Source of the DNA: Mycobacterium paraseoulense | GTDB taxonomy: Bacteria > Actinomycetota > Actinomycetes > Mycobacteriales > Mycobacteriaceae | DNA: 64,000 nt | Direction of reading: 5' to 3' | Assembly: GCF_010731655.1 (NCBI RefSeq) | Contig: NZ_AP022619.1 | Coordinates: 2,914,001-2,978,000, forward strand | Shown here: positions 41,915 through 52,800 of the stretch, piece after piece | How positions within the stretch are numbered: the first letter of the stretch is position 1 | How the letters are laid out: each line of letters begins with the position of its first letter | Notes under the pieces: generated by a model | Databases searched by the model: none | What the model was told of the DNA's origin: nothing | What the model saw: the letters and a program-made list of their open reading frames with translations, nothing else | Position numbers and translations under genes: made by a program

Positions 41915-42562
41915 CTAGCCGTCCTGCAGCCTGGGGTCGGCTTCCAGGTGGGTCAGCCCGTTCCACATCAGGTTGACCAGGTGCGCGGCGACCACCTCTT
42001 TCTTGGGCTCGCGCGTGTCGAGCCACCACTGCGCCGTCATCGACACCGAGCCCACCAGCGCCTGGGCGTACAGCGGGGCCAGCTCCGGATCCAGACCACG
42101 ACGGGCGAAGTCGCCGGCGAGGATGGAGCTGACCTGGCTGACGGCGTCGTTGAGCAGGCTGGAGTAGGTGCCCGAGCTGATCGCGGCGGGCGAGTCGCGG
42201 ATCATGATGCGGAACCCGTCGGTGCGCTCTTCGACGTAGGTGAGCAACGCCAGCGCGACCCGCTCAACCCGGACGCGCGACCGGTTGTTGGTCAGCGACG
42301 AGGTGATGCCGTCAAGCAGCGCCGACATCTCGCGGTCGACGACCACGGCGTACAGCCCCTCCTTGCCACCGAAATGTTCGTAGACGACCGGCTTGGACAC
42401 GTTGGCGCGCAACGCGATCTCCTCGATCGAGGTGCCCTCGTAACCGCGTTCGGCGAACAGCGAACGCGCGATGCCGATGAGTTGCTGTCGGCGCTCGCTC
42501 CCGGTCATCCGCGCGCGCGGCGCGCGGACCTCCTTGTCCGGCTCCTTATCGAGAACAGCCAC
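41915..42562 (-). CDS. TetR-family regulator (Rv1019 orthologue)
   Basis: A 215-residue regulator. The helix-turn-helix lies at about residues 25-70 (QQLIGIARSLFAERGY, TSIEEIALRANVSKPVVYEHF) and a helical C-terminal domain ends NLMWNGLTHLEADPRL. The GTG at 42562 was chosen; the downstream ATG at MTGSERRQQ would give 195 residues and is possible. The position between mfd and glmU matches Rv1019 in Mtb. The regulated genes are not evident; it is 149 bases upstream of mfd in the same direction, and divergent from tRNA-Gln/glmU. Confidence 0.87.
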   Translation of the reverse strand: MAVLDKEPDKEVRAPRARMTGSERRQQLIGIARSLFAERGYEGTSIEEIALRANVSKPVVYEHFGGKEGLYAVVVDREMSALLDGITSSLTNNRSRVRVERVALALLTYVEERTDGFRIMIRDSPAAISSGTYSSLLNDAVSQVSSILAGDFARRGLDPELAPLYAQALVGSVSMTAQWWLDTREPKKEVVAAHLVNLMWNGLTHLEADPRLQDG

Positions 42563-42677
42563 GTCAATCAGCGTATAGCGTCGCGCGCGCCGAACCGGCC
42601 GTCTTTCCCTTGACGCCGCGATCGGCCCGCACACCGTCTAAAGTCTCTTGGTGGCGCGGGGCCTACGGGGCTTGCGA

Positions 42678-42749
42678 TCCGTCGTGGTGTAATCGGCAGC
42701 ACATCAGATTTTGGTTCTGAGAGTTCAGGTTCGAGTCCTGGCGACGGAG
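42678..42749 (+). tRNA. glnU: tRNA-Gln (anticodon TTG)
   Basis: A 72-nt cloverleaf: acceptor TCCGTCG pairing with CGACGGA, anticodon loop TTTTGGT containing TTG for CAA codons, a T arm with GGTTCGAGTCC, discriminator G as usual for Gln. CCA is not encoded. Mtb has glnU at the same place next to glmU. Confidence 0.95.
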
Positions 42750-42848
42750 CCCGAAAAGGCGCGAGCTCTTTGCTTCGGGCGTGCATGAAGTGCCACGCTT
42801 GACGGCGTGTCGTCGTGCCAACGCGCACGCCGGGGTTGAGGAGAGTTG

Positions 42849-44318
42849 ATGGCGTCTCGTGGTGATACCGCGGTCCTGGTGCTCGCGGCCGGGCCCGGCA
42901 CCCGGATGCGGTCGGACACCCCCAAGGTGCTGCACACGATCGCCGGGCGCAGCATGCTGTCCCACCTGCTGCACGCCGTCACCAAGGTCGCGCCGCAGCA
43001 CCTGGTGGTGGTCCTCGGCCATGACCACCAGCGCATCGCCCCGCTGGTCGCCGAATCCGCCGGAGCCCTGGGCCGCGGCATCGAGGTCGCCCTGCAAGAC
43101 CGGCCGCTGGGCACCGGCCACGCCGTCCGCTGCGGCCTGTCCGCGCTGCCCGAGGACTACGCCGGTGTGGTCGTCGTGACCTCCGGGGACACGCCGCTGC
43201 TGGACTCCGACACCCTGGCCCACCTGATCGCCACCCACAACGCGGGGTCGGCCGCCGCGACGGTGCTCACCACCACACTCGACGACCCCACCGGCTACGG
43301 CCGCATCCTGCGCACCCAGGACAACGAGGTCACCGCCATCGTGGAACACGCCGACGCGACGCCCTCGCAGCGCGAAATCCGCGAGGTCAACGCGGGGGTC
43401 TACGCCTTCGACGTCGCGGCGTTGCGCTCGGCGCTGAGCCGGCTGAGCTACGACAACGCCCAGCAGGAGCTCTACCTGACCGACGTCATCTCGATCCTTC
43501 GTGGGGACGGCCAGGCCATCCACGCCCAGCACGTCGACGACAGCGCCCTCGTCGCCGGCGTCAACAACCGCGTGCAGCTGGCCCAACTGGGTGCCGAGCT
43601 CAACCGCCGGATCGTCGCCGCCCATCAGCTGGCCGGGGTGACCATCATCGACCCGGCGACCACCTGGATCGACGTCGACGTCACGATCGGTCGTGACTCC
43701 GTCATCCATCCCGGCACGCAGCTGCTGGGCCGCACCCAGGTCGGCGGCCACTGCGCCGTGGGCCCGGACACCACGCTCACCGACGTCACCGTGGGTGACG
43801 GCGCATCGGTGGTCCGCACCCATGGCACGTCGTCGTCGATCGGCGCCGGGGCCACGGTCGGCCCCTTCACCTACCTGCGGCCGGGCACCGTGCTGGGCGA
43901 CGACGGCAAGCTCGGGGCGTTCGTCGAGACCAAGAACTCGACCATCGGCACCGGCACCAAGGTTCCGCACCTGACCTACGTCGGCGACGCCGACATCGGC
44001 GAACACAGCAACATCGGAGCGTCGAGCGTCTTCGTCAACTACGACGGCGCCACCAAGCGGCGCACCACGGTCGGGTCGCATGTGCGCACCGGGTCGGACA
44101 CCATGTTCGTCGCCCCGGTGACGGTCGGCGACGGGGCCTACACCGGCGCGGGAACCGTGGTCCGCGAGGACGTCCCCCCGGGCGCGCTGGCGGTGTCCGC
44201 GGGACCGCAACGCAACATCGAGGGCTGGGTGCAGCGCAAACGGCCGGGCAGCGCGGCGGCGAAAGCGGCGGAAGAAGCGGCCAAAACCGCCGACGAGACA
44301 ACGTCGGCACCCGAATAG
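42849..44318 (+). CDS. glmU: Bifunctional GlcN-1-P acetyltransferase / GlcNAc-1-P uridyltransferase
   Basis: A 489-residue enzyme making UDP-GlcNAc for peptidoglycan and arabinogalactan linker. The uridyltransferase half begins with [18 protein letters not shown] at residues 9-26 (L/AAG-x-G-T-R-M signature). The acetyltransferase half from about residue 265 has the left-handed beta-helix hexapeptide repeats and the acceptor region [20 protein letters not shown] Lys/Ala/Glu-rich C-terminal tail is typical of mycobacteria. The ATG at 42849 with GAGGAGAG upstream is preferred to the TTG one codon earlier. It is followed 97 bases later by prsA. Confidence 0.96.
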   Translation: MASRGDTAVLVLAAGPGTRMRSDTPKVLHTIAGRSMLSHLLHAVTKVAPQHLVVVLGHDHQRIAPLVAESAGALGRGIEVALQDRPLGTGHAVRCGLSALPEDYAGVVVVTSGDTPLLDSDTLAHLIATHNAGSAAATVLTTTLDDPTGYGRILRTQDNEVTAIVEHADATPSQREIREVNAGVYAFDVAALRSALSRLSYDNAQQELYLTDVISILRGDGQAIHAQHVDDSALVAGVNNRVQLAQLGAELNRRIVAAHQLAGVTIIDPATTWIDVDVTIGRDSVIHPGTQLLGRTQVGGHCAVGPDTTLTDVTVGDGASVVRTHGTSSSIGAGATVGPFTYLRPGTVLGDDGKLGAFVETKNSTIGTGTKVPHLTYVGDADIGEHSNIGASSVFVNYDGATKRRTTVGSHVRTGSDTMFVAPVTVGDGAYTGAGTVVREDVPPGALAVSAGPQRNIEGWVQRKRPGSAAAKAAEEAAKTADETTSAPE

Positions 44319-44415
44319 ACATGGCGATTTCGGTATCTGGTAACCCGGCCACATTTCCGTACCATTCGCTACGTACGATGGGGCGTTCCATTCTCCGAAC
44401 GGCGAGGGCAGTGCG

Positions 44416-45396
44416 TTGAGCCACGACTGGACCGATAACCGCAAAAACCTGATGCTCTTCTCCGGCCGTGCGCATCCGGAGTTGGCCGAGCAGGTGGCAA
44501 AAGAGCTCGACGTGCACGTCACCGCTCAGACGGCGCGGGAGTTCGCCAACGGCGAGATCTTCGTGCGGTTCCACGAGTCGGTGCGCGGCTGCGACGCGTT
44601 CGTCCTGCAGTCCGCCCCCGCACCCGTCAACGACTGGCTGATGGAACAGCTGATCATGATCGACGCGCTCAAACGGGGCAGCGCCAAGCGGATCACCGCG
44701 GTCATGCCGTTCTACCCCTACGCCCGCCAGGACAAGAAGCATCGCGGCCGCGAACCGATCTCGGCGCGCCTGGTCGCCGACCTGCTCAAGACCGCGGGCG
44801 CCGACCGGATCGTGACCGTCGACCTGCACACCGACCAGATCCAGGGCTTCTTCGACGGGCCGGTCGACCACATGCGCGCCCAGAACCTGCTGACCGGCTA
44901 CATCGGCGACAACTACCCGGACGGAAACATGGTGGTCGTCTCCCCCGACTCGGGCCGGGTGCGCATCGCCGAGAAGTGGGCCGACGCGTTGGGTGGCGTT
45001 CCACTCGCCTTCATCCACAAGACGCGCGACCCGCGGGTGCCCAACCAGGTGGTGTCCAACCGCGTCGTCGGCGAGGTCGAGGGCAAGACCTGCGTGCTGA
45101 TCGACGACATGATCGACACCGGCGGCACCATCGCCGGCGCGGTGCAGCTGCTGCGCGATGACGGCGCTGCCGACGTCATCATCGCGGCGACCCACGGCGT
45201 GCTGTCCGACCCGGCCGCCGAGCGGCTCGCGGCGTCCGGCGCGCGGGAGGTGATCGTCACCAACACGCTGCCGATCGGCGAGGAGAAGCGTTTCCCCCAA
45301 CTCACGGTCCTGTCCATCGCGCCGCTGTTGGCCAGTACCATTCGCGCCGTCTTCGAAAACGGTTCCGTGACGGGACTGTTCGACGGGGACGCCTAG
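44416..45396 (+). CDS. prsA: Ribose-phosphate pyrophosphokinase
   Basis: A 326-residue PRPP synthetase, same length as in Mtb (Rv1017c), supplying PRPP for nucleotides, His, Trp and decaprenyl-phosphoribose. Motifs: FANGEIFVRF near 44, KKHRGREPISARLVADLL near 108 (flexible loop), DLHTDQIQGFF near 138 and the PRPP-binding VLIDDMIDTGGTI near 233. The start is a TTG (LSHDW), as annotated in Mtb. A TACGAT hexamer at 44374-44379 is a possible -10 element. The stop codon directly abuts the start of the ArsC-like gene. Confidence 0.95.
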   Translation: MSHDWTDNRKNLMLFSGRAHPELAEQVAKELDVHVTAQTAREFANGEIFVRFHESVRGCDAFVLQSAPAPVNDWLMEQLIMIDALKRGSAKRITAVMPFYPYARQDKKHRGREPISARLVADLLKTAGADRIVTVDLHTDQIQGFFDGPVDHMRAQNLLTGYIGDNYPDGNMVVVSPDSGRVRIAEKWADALGGVPLAFIHKTRDPRVPNQVVSNRVVGEVEGKTCVLIDDMIDTGGTIAGAVQLLRDDGAADVIIAATHGVLSDPAAERLAASGAREVIVTNTLPIGEEKRFPQLTVLSIAPLLASTIRAVFENGSVTGLFDGDA

Positions 45397-45753
45397 ATGG
45401 CTGCACAGCCAGAACAGGCCGTCATCTACCACAACCCCCGGTGCAGCACCTCCCGCAAAACACTGGACCTGTTGCGCGACAACGGCTTTGACCCGGCGAT
45501 CGTCGAGTACCTCAAGGATCCGCCGTCGCGCCGCGAACTGGCGCAGATGATCAGCGACGCCGGGATCGACGTGCGGACCGCGGTGCGCAAGCGCGAATCG
45601 CTGTACGCCGAACTCAATCTCGCCGACGCGACCGACGACCAGTTGCTAGACGCCATGGTCGAACACCCGATCCTGATCGAACGGCCGTTCGTCGTCACGC
45701 CGAAGGGCACCCGGCTGGCCCGGCCGGTCGAGAAAGTCCGCGAGATTCTGTGA
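45397..45753 (+). CDS. ArsC-family arsenate reductase-like protein
   Basis: A 118-residue thioredoxin-fold protein of the ArsC/Spx superfamily. The redox Cys16 lies in YHNPRCSTSRKT, followed by the conserved RESLY region near 68 and the RPFVVTP...RPVEKV segment with the arginines that bind oxyanion in plasmid R773 ArsC. Whether it reduces arsenate or acts on glutathione/mycothiol-linked targets cannot be told; no arsenite pump is nearby. It starts immediately after prsA and its stop overlaps lpqT (GTGA). Mtb lacks this gene between prsA and lpqT (from memory). Confidence 0.88.
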   Translation: MAAQPEQAVIYHNPRCSTSRKTLDLLRDNGFDPAIVEYLKDPPSRRELAQMISDAGIDVRTAVRKRESLYAELNLADATDDQLLDAMVEHPILIERPFVVTPKGTRLARPVEKVREIL

Positions 45754-46397
45754 AACGTTCGTGCGCGGTCGCGGCCATGGCGCTGATCCTGCCCACAGTC
45801 GCATGCGGGCCGAAATCACCTGACTATCAATCGATCTGGTCGACGACTCCGACAACCACGACGACCACGACGCGGGTCGAGAAGCCCGTGCCCCTGTCGC
45901 AATATCTGCAGAACATCGGCGTGACGGGACAGCAAGTGGCGCCCGGCAACCTACCCGACCTGACGGTGTCGATCCCGACGCCGCCGGGCTGGACCGCCGC
46001 GAGCAATCCGCACATCGCCCCCGAGACGGTGATGCTTTCCAAGGGCGGCAAGTATCCGACCGCCAGACTCGTGGTGTTCCTCCTGCGGGGCGATTTCGAT
46101 CCGGCCCAAGTGATCCAGCACGGCAACGACGACGCCCAGCTCTTCGAGAACTTCAAGCAGCTGGACGCCTCGACGACGCCCTACAACGGCTTCCCCTCCT
46201 CGATGATCCAGGGCAGCTACGACCTGGACGGCACGCGGTTGCACAGCTTCAACCGGATCGTCATCGCCACCGGTTCCCCGCCCGCCCGCCAGCGGTACCT
46301 GGTTCAGCTCACCATCACCGGGCTGGCCAACCAGGCCGTCGAACAGTCCACCGACATCGAGACGATCATGCGAGGGTTCGTCGTCGCCGCGAAGTGA
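45750..46397 (+). CDS. lpqT: Lipoprotein LpqT
   Basis: A 215-residue precursor of the LpqN/LpqT family. The signal MKRSCAVAAMALILPTVAC gives an acylated Cys19, followed by a Thr-rich linker (residues about 33-42) and a single globular domain with PDLTVSIPTPPGW and the C-terminal DIETIMRGFVV. LpqN-type proteins bind trehalose monomycolate-linked partners; the role of LpqT itself is not settled, though Mtb LpqT is reported to dampen host signalling. The GTG start overlaps the preceding stop. Confidence 0.92.
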   Translation: MKRSCAVAAMALILPTVACGPKSPDYQSIWSTTPTTTTTTTRVEKPVPLSQYLQNIGVTGQQVAPGNLPDLTVSIPTPPGWTAASNPHIAPETVMLSKGGKYPTARLVVFLLRGDFDPAQVIQHGNDDAQLFENFKQLDASTTPYNGFPSSMIQGSYDLDGTRLHSFNRIVIATGSPPARQRYLVQLTITGLANQAVEQSTDIETIMRGFVVAAK

Positions 46398-46415
46398 TTT
46401 CAGGCCTTTGGTCGG

Positions 46416-46473
46416 CGAGATTGCCGCCATGGTCGTGATCGGGACCCGAACCACAGCCATGGCGGCAATCTCG
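46416..46473. repeat. 17-bp perfect inverted repeat between lpqT and LuxR gene
   Basis: Arms at 46416-46432 and 46457-46473 are exactly complementary (CGAGATTGCCGCCATGG and its complement) with a 24-base spacer. It occupies nearly all of the short gap between the convergent lpqT and LuxR-type genes. No T-run follows, so a classical terminator is doubtful, though a hairpin could still end or stabilise transcripts. It may instead be a member of a dispersed palindromic repeat family. Confidence 0.8.
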
Positions 46474-46479
46474 GCGTGA

Positions 46480-49400
46480 TCATGTGCAGTGCTGGTCCTT
46501 GATGAGTTCCACCCGTGACGAGATACCCAGCTTGGCGTAGACGTGGGTGAGGTGGGTCTGCACAGTGCGCGGTGAGATGAACAGTCGGGCCCCGATGTCC
46601 TTGTTGCCCAGACCTTCCCGGACCAGCCGCACCACATCCTTTTCCATGGGCGTGAGAGATCCCCGGCCACTGGTGGGGCGTTTGCGCTCGCCGCGGCCCC
46701 GTTGCGCGTAGGCGATCGCCTCCTCGGTGGACAGGGCCGCCCCTTCGGCCCAGGCGGCATCAAAACCACTCTGCCCCAAGGCCTCCCGAACTGTTGCCAC
46801 CACGGTGTCGTAACTGGCTTGATACATCGGGAAGCGGACATGTCCCATGCGCTGCCTTAGGGCGTCCGCCGCGCCCAATAGACGCGCCGCGTAAGGATCG
46901 TGGCCGTCGTCGACCGCTAGGCGGGCAAGGCATTCCAGGGTGTCGCCCAACCGCAGATATCCCTGGGTACGGGCGGCGACCGTGAGGGCGTCGTGGGCGT
47001 CGCGTTCGGCCTGCTCCGGCTCACCCTGCCCCATCGCGATAAAAGCGCGTGTCGTCAGCGCGGGCGCTTGGTGGCAGCCGGGTACCAGCGCGACAGTCCG
47101 ATCAGCCCAATCGCGAGCCGCGACCAGATCACCACATGCCAATGCGGCCTCGGCCATCGGGTTGTAGCATCTGGCGAACGCCTCGCGCTCGGGAACGGTA
47201 CGCCGCCAAGCCTCTTCGGCGTCCTGCCTGGCCCGTGTCGCGTCGCCATCGGCGAGCGCAGCCGTCGCCAACACCCCATACACCGTGTCTCCGTAGAACC
47301 CACCTATCGCTTCTCCTGCCCGCAGCGCGGATTGCGCCGCGGCGTGCGCGGCAGCCGCCTGCCCCAGGTGTGCCAGCGTGAAGCTATGAGCCACGTGACC
47401 GAAGGTCGTCATGATCGAATCCTCGGCCGTCTCCGCCTCGACGGTCACGCGGCGAAGTATCTCGTCCGCTTGGATGAAGTCTCCCAGCAGCCACAGCGTT
47501 GTGCCCAGCCAGGTTTCGCAGCCTCGGGCAGTAAACGGATCGCCGAGCGCAGCGCCGACGTCGCGTCCTTCTTCGGCGGCCGCGCGTGCGGCAACGGGTT
47601 CGCCGGCAATCACGCCGGCCGCCGCAAGGAAGGTGAGGACTTGGACCAAGCTGGTCGGATTGCCGGATGCGCGGGCCATGCCGAACGCCTCGCCGAAGTA
47701 TTGCTGGGCTAGCTCGGCGTTATAGAACGTCATCATCCCGCACGTGATAAGCGCTCGACTAATCAGTCCCGGATTGTCGAGCCGGCGGGCGACGGCGAGG
47801 GCGTCCTGTGCCCGCTCCAGGCTGACGGGCACGGCCACCCACCCGGCGATCGCGCCGTGATCGGCGACCGCGCGCGCCCACACGCCCGGGTCTATGGTCT
47901 CGGGATCCTGGTGGTCCAGGATCGCGTCGAACCCGGCCAGCGCTTCACGGAAAATGCTGCGCCTTATCCAAAACTGCTGCAGCGACGACACCAGCCGCAG
48001 CGCTGTCTCGGGGTCGGAATTCTCGCGGCTCCACACGTACGCCGCGCGCAGATTGTCGATCTCCACGGTGGCCCAACGCACCAACGGCTCAACATGGGCC
48101 GGTCCCCGCGAATCCAACTCGGCAATGGTGGCCGTGTAGTAATCCCGATGTCGGGTGCGCACGTTGTCGCCCTCACCGGACTCGCCGAGTTTTTCTTGCG
48201 CATACTGGCGCACCGTCTCCAGTAGGCGATATCGCATTCCATCGGCGGTGTCGTCGGCGACCACCAGCGATTTGTCGACCAGCAGGCTGAGTTGGTCGAG
48301 CAGTTGGTAGCTTTCGACTTCGCTACTGGCGCCGACCGCCTGGGCGGCGTCGAGATCAAACCCGCCGGCAAAAACCGCGAGCCGGCGGAACAACACCTGC
48401 TCGGGTTCGGTGAGCAACGCGTGTGACCAGTCCACCGAGGCGCGTAACGTCTGCTGGCGGCGCACCGCGGTGCGTGCCCCCCCGGTCAGTAACCGGAACC
48501 GATCATGCAGGCTGTCGAGAATCTGGGGCAGAGACAGCGCCCGAACCCGTGCCGCGGCAAGCTCGATCGCCAACGGCATGCCATCGAGGCGCTCACAGAT
48601 CTCGGCGACCAGCGCGGTGTTGTCCTCGCCCACAACAAATTCGGGACGAGCGTGCCTGGCGCGGTCGGTGAACAACTCGATCGCTTCGTCGACAAGCGAC
48701 AACGACGGCACCCGCCAGCTCACTTCGCCGGGCACCCCCAGCGGCTCACGGCTGGTGGCCAAAATCGTCAAATCGGGGCAGGCTGCCAACAGCTCAACGG
48801 CCACGGTCCCGCACGCTTCCAGCAGGTGCTCGCAGTTGTCCAGGAGCAGTAACATTTTCTTCTCTGCGAAGAACCGCACCAGCACATCCATCGTGGAGCG
48901 GCCCGGCTGATCGGGCAGACCCAGCGTGCGCGCGACAGTCACCGGCGCGCCAGCGGGATTGGTGATTGGTGCCAGATCGACGTACCGGACCCCATCGGAG
49001 ATCTCAGTGTTCAGTTGCGAGGCGACTTCGACGGCAAGTCGCGTCTTGCCGGCGCCCCCCGCACCGGTCAAGGTGACGAGCCGATTGCCCGTGACGATCT
49101 GACGCAACTCCGCCATTGGGGCTTGGCGCCCAACGAAACTCGTCAACTGAGTCGGCAGGTTGTGCGACGCAACGACAGCGCGGACCCGAAGCGGCGGAAA
49201 CTCATTACGGAGATCCGGATGACACAGCTGGACCACACGTTCCAGCCGAGGCATGTCCCGCAACGGATAGCTGCCCAGCTCGGCCAGCCACGCACCGTCG
49301 GGGAGCCTTTCCAGGACGAGCGATTCGGTTATGCCCGACAGCACGGTCTGCCCGCCATGGGCCAGGTCGCGCAGCCGCGCCGTCCGGTTGATCGTCGGGC

Positions 49401-49776
49401 CAGCGTAGTTGGCGTCATCACGCAACTGGATCTCTCCCGTATGCACGCCGATGCGGAGCAGGAGCGGCGCCAGCGGGGCGCGCTGCAACGCCAGGGCACA
49501 CGACACCGCGTCGCTGGCGCGGGCGAAGGCGGCCACGAAGCTGTCGCCCTCGCCCTGTTCCAGCGGGCGCACGCCGTCATGGGCGGGGACGGCCTCGTTG
49601 ACCGTCTTATTCAGTTGCGCCATCGCGGCCGTCACCTTGTCGGGCTGGGTTTCCCACAGCCGCGTCGACCCCTCGACGTCGGCCAGCAGTAACGTCACCG
49701 TTCCGGTCGGCAGCAATTCACTTATGCTCCGGGTCAGCGGCGGTATCTCCGCGCGTTGGCTCATGTTGGCCAGCAT
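46480..49776 (-). CDS. Cyclase/NB-ARC/LuxR multidomain regulator, copy 1
   Basis: About 1,098 residues. Order: a class III nucleotide cyclase homology domain (about 25-190), an NB-ARC/AAA ATPase with Walker A GAGGAGKTR near 245, a TPR-like helical region of about 500 residues and a C-terminal LuxR helix-turn-helix (LTPMEKDVVRLVREGLGNKDI, SPRTVQTHLTHVYAKLGI). In the cyclase part, metal Asp33 and Asp78 and transition-state Asn130 and Arg134 are present, while the substrate-specifying Lys/Asp pair is Gln74/Asn123. This pair is as described for Mtb Rv0386. It is a cytoplasmic transcription factor of unknown ligand. The start is uncertain: GTG 49785 and ATG 49764 are alternatives. Confidence 0.9.
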   Translation of the reverse strand: MLANMSQRAEIPPLTRSISELLPTGTVTLLLADVEGSTRLWETQPDKVTAAMAQLNKTVNEAVPAHDGVRPLEQGEGDSFVAAFARASDAVSCALALQRAPLAPLLLRIGVHTGEIQLRDDANYAGPTINRTARLRDLAHGGQTVLSGITESLVLERLPDGAWLAELGSYPLRDMPRLERVVQLCHPDLRNEFPPLRVRAVVASHNLPTQLTSFVGRQAPMAELRQIVTGNRLVTLTGAGGAGKTRLAVEVASQLNTEISDGVRYVDLAPITNPAGAPVTVARTLGLPDQPGRSTMDVLVRFFAEKKMLLLLDNCEHLLEACGTVAVELLAACPDLTILATSREPLGVPGEVSWRVPSLSLVDEAIELFTDRARHARPEFVVGEDNTALVAEICERLDGMPLAIELAAARVRALSLPQILDSLHDRFRLLTGGARTAVRRQQTLRASVDWSHALLTEPEQVLFRRLAVFAGGFDLDAAQAVGASSEVESYQLLDQLSLLVDKSLVVADDTADGMRYRLLETVRQYAQEKLGESGEGDNVRTRHRDYYTATIAELDSRGPAHVEPLVRWATVEIDNLRAAYVWSRENSDPETALRLVSSLQQFWIRRSIFREALAGFDAILDHQDPETIDPGVWARAVADHGAIAGWVAVPVSLERAQDALAVARRLDNPGLISRALITCGMMTFYNAELAQQYFGEAFGMARASGNPTSLVQVLTFLAAAGVIAGEPVAARAAAEEGRDVGAALGDPFTARGCETWLGTTLWLLGDFIQADEILRRVTVEAETAEDSIMTTFGHVAHSFTLAHLGQAAAAHAAAQSALRAGEAIGGFYGDTVYGVLATAALADGDATRARQDAEEAWRRTVPEREAFARCYNPMAEAALACGDLVAARDWADRTVALVPGCHQAPALTTRAFIAMGQGEPEQAERDAHDALTVAARTQGYLRLGDTLECLARLAVDDGHDPYAARLLGAADALRQRMGHVRFPMYQASYDTVVATVREALGQSGFDAAWAEGAALSTEEAIAYAQRGRGERKRPTSGRGSLTPMEKDVVRLVREGLGNKDIGARLFISPRTVQTHLTHVYAKLGISSRVELIKDQHCT

Positions 49777-49843
49777 CGCCGACACCCTTGCGCATTACAT
49801 CCGCGAGATCGCGTAGATCACCGCCCGCAAAGCGCGTACTCGG

Positions 49844-52800
49844 CTAGGTTCGCAGCCCCGCGTCCTGGATGAGCTGAATGCGGGAGGCCAGGCCGAGCTT
49901 GGCGTAAACATGGGTGAGGTGGGTCTGCACGGTGCGCGGCGAGATGAACAGCCGCGCGCCGATCTCCCTGTTGCCCAGCCCCTCACGGACCAGGCGTACC
50001 ACGTCGTTCTCCATGGGAGTCAGTGATGCCCAACCATTTGCAGGCCGTTTACGCTCGCCGCGTCCGCGCTGCGCGAAGGCGATGGCCTCCTCGGTGGACA
50101 GAGCCGCACCTTCGGCCCACATCATGTCGAAATCCTTCTCGCCCAACGTGTTGCGGGCCGCCGCGACCGTAATGTCGTAGCCGGGTTGATACATCGGATA
50201 ACGGGCCTGCCCCATTCGCTGCCGGATGCCGGCCGATGCGCCCAACAGGCGCGCCGCATAGGGGTGATTGCCGCCGTCGGCCGCCAGGCGGGCCAGGCAT
50301 TCCAGCGTGTCTGCCACTCGCAGATACCCCTGCGAACCAGTGGCGGACACAAGTGCTTCGTGGACATCGCGCTCGGCCTGGTCCGGCTCACCCTGCGCGA
50401 TCGCGACAAAGGCGCGAACCGTGCGGGCGACCACTTGGTGCCAGCCTGGAACCAGCGCTACGCAGTCGTCCGCCCAGTTGCGCGCAGTGACCAAATCACC
50501 GCAGGCCAGTGCGGCCTCGGCCAATGGATTCACGCTCTTGATGAACACTTCGCGAAAGGGCACGGTGTGTCGCCATGCCACCTCCGTGGCGTCCCTGGCC
50601 AGGGCGGCGTCACCGGCCGCCAGCGCGGCATGCGCAGCGACCGCACCCACCGCGTCTGCCCAGTGACCGCCCAGCGCCTCGGCAAGTACCCGTGCGGATT
50701 CGACCGCCGCTTGAGCGGCAGCCGCCTGTCCTTGATATGCGAGCACCACGGTCCGGGCCACGTCGCCGTAGACCTTCATAGGCCTATCCCCGGCAGCTTC
50801 GGCTTCCTCGACCAGGCCAGCTGCGACCCGAGCTGCGTGGGCCAGATTTCCCTGCATCATCAGCGAGATGGCCAGCCACGCCCGGGAGTGACGCGAGAAG
50901 AACCCGAACCCCAACGCGTCGGCAATGTCACGCCCTTCCTCAGCCGCGGCGCGCGCGCCGGTCGGTTGACCCGCCAGGCAACCCGCGGTCGCTCGATAAC
51001 TGAGGATTTGGCACAGACTCCAGCGATCACCGGAAGCGCGGGCCAGTTCCGTGGCCTCGGCGAGGTAGCACTCGGCGATCTCGGGGGTGTAGAAGGCGGC
51101 GCTCGCACACCCGATCAGTATTCGAGCGAGCAGTGCCGGGTCTTGGAGTTCGCGTGCGGCAGCCAGGGCGTCCTGTACCCGATCCTCGTTCGCCGGGACG
51201 ACCGCCCACCCCGTGAGCGTGCTCTGGTCGGCGACCGCGCGAACCCACACCGCCGTGTCGACTTCCGAGCAGCGGCCGTCGCTTAACACCATTTCGAACC
51301 CGGCCACCCCTTCGCGGAACCGGCCACAAGCTATCCAGACCAGCTGCAACGTGGATACCGACCGCAGCGCCGTCTCGAGGTCGGAATTCTCGCGGCTCCA
51401 CATGAAGGCCGCCACCAGGTTGTCGATCTCAGTTTGCGCCCACACCAGCAGCGACTCGTCGCCGCTTTCTTGGCGTGATTCCAGCTCAGCCGCGGTGGCG
51501 GTGTAGTAGTTGCGGTGACGGGTGCGTACCTCGTCGGCCTCACCGGACTCGCCGAGCTTTTCCTGCGCATATTGGCGCACCGTCTCCAGCAACCGATACC
51601 GCATCCCCTCGCCGGTGTCGTCGGCGACCACCAGGGATTTGTCGACCAGCAGGCTGAGTTGGTCCACCAGCTGGTAACGCTCCACGTCGCCGTCGGCGCC
51701 GACCGCCTGGGCGCCGTCCAGGTCGAACCCTCCGGCGAACGCCGCCAGCCGGCGGAACAACACCCGCTCCGGTTCGGTGAGCAGCGCATGCGACCAGTCC
51801 ACCGAGGCCCATAGCGTCTGCTGGCGGCGCACCGCGGTACGCGCACCCCCGGTCAGGAGCCGGAATCGGTCATGCAGACTGTTCATGATCTGGGTCAGTG
51901 ACAGCGCCCTGATCCGCGCGGCGGCAAGCTCGATCGCCAATGGCATCCCATCCAGCCGCCGGCAGATCTCTTCGACCACCGCGGTGTTCTCCGCGGTGAT
52001 GGCGAATTCGGGCCGGACCCGCCGTGCACGGTCGGCGAACAACTCGACGGCCTCGTCGACAACGTTCAACGAGGGAACCCGCCAGCTCAGTTCACCGGCC
52101 ACGCCGAGCGGCTCACGGCTCGTCGCCAAGACCGTGAGCTGCGGGCAGGACGCGAGTAATTCGACGACCAGCGTCACGCACGCGTCCAGCAGATGCTCAC
52201 AATTGTCGAGCAGCATCAACATTCTTTTTTCGGCGAAGAACCGTTGCAGCAACTCCATCGTGGAGCGGCCCGGCTGATCGGGCAGGCCGAGGCTACGCGC
52301 CACGGTCACCGGCGCCACAGCGGAATTGGTGATCGGTGCCAGGTCGATGTACCACACCCCGTCAGAAAACTCGTTGGTCAGTAGCGAGGTGAGTTCCATG
52401 CCGAGGCGGGTCTTGCCCGCTCCCCCGGCGCCGGTCAAAGTCACCAGCCGGTTACCGGCGACCAACTGACACAACTCCGCCATTTGCGCTTGGCGCCCAA
52501 CGAATTTCGTCAACTGGGCCGGCAGGTTGTGCGACACCGCAACCTGGCGGACACGAAGCGGCGGAAAGTCGTTGCGCAAATCCGCGTGGCACACCTGCAT
52601 TACACGTTCGGGGCGCGGCAGATCACGCAGCGGATAGCTGCCCAAATCGGCCAGCCACACCCCGTCCGGCAGCCGATCCGCCACCAGCGGTTCCGTCGCG
52701 CCGGACAACACGGTCTGCCCGCCATGGGCCAGATCACGCAGCCGCGCGGTCCGATTGATCGTCGGACCGGCGTAGTTGGCGTCGTCACGCAACTGCACTT

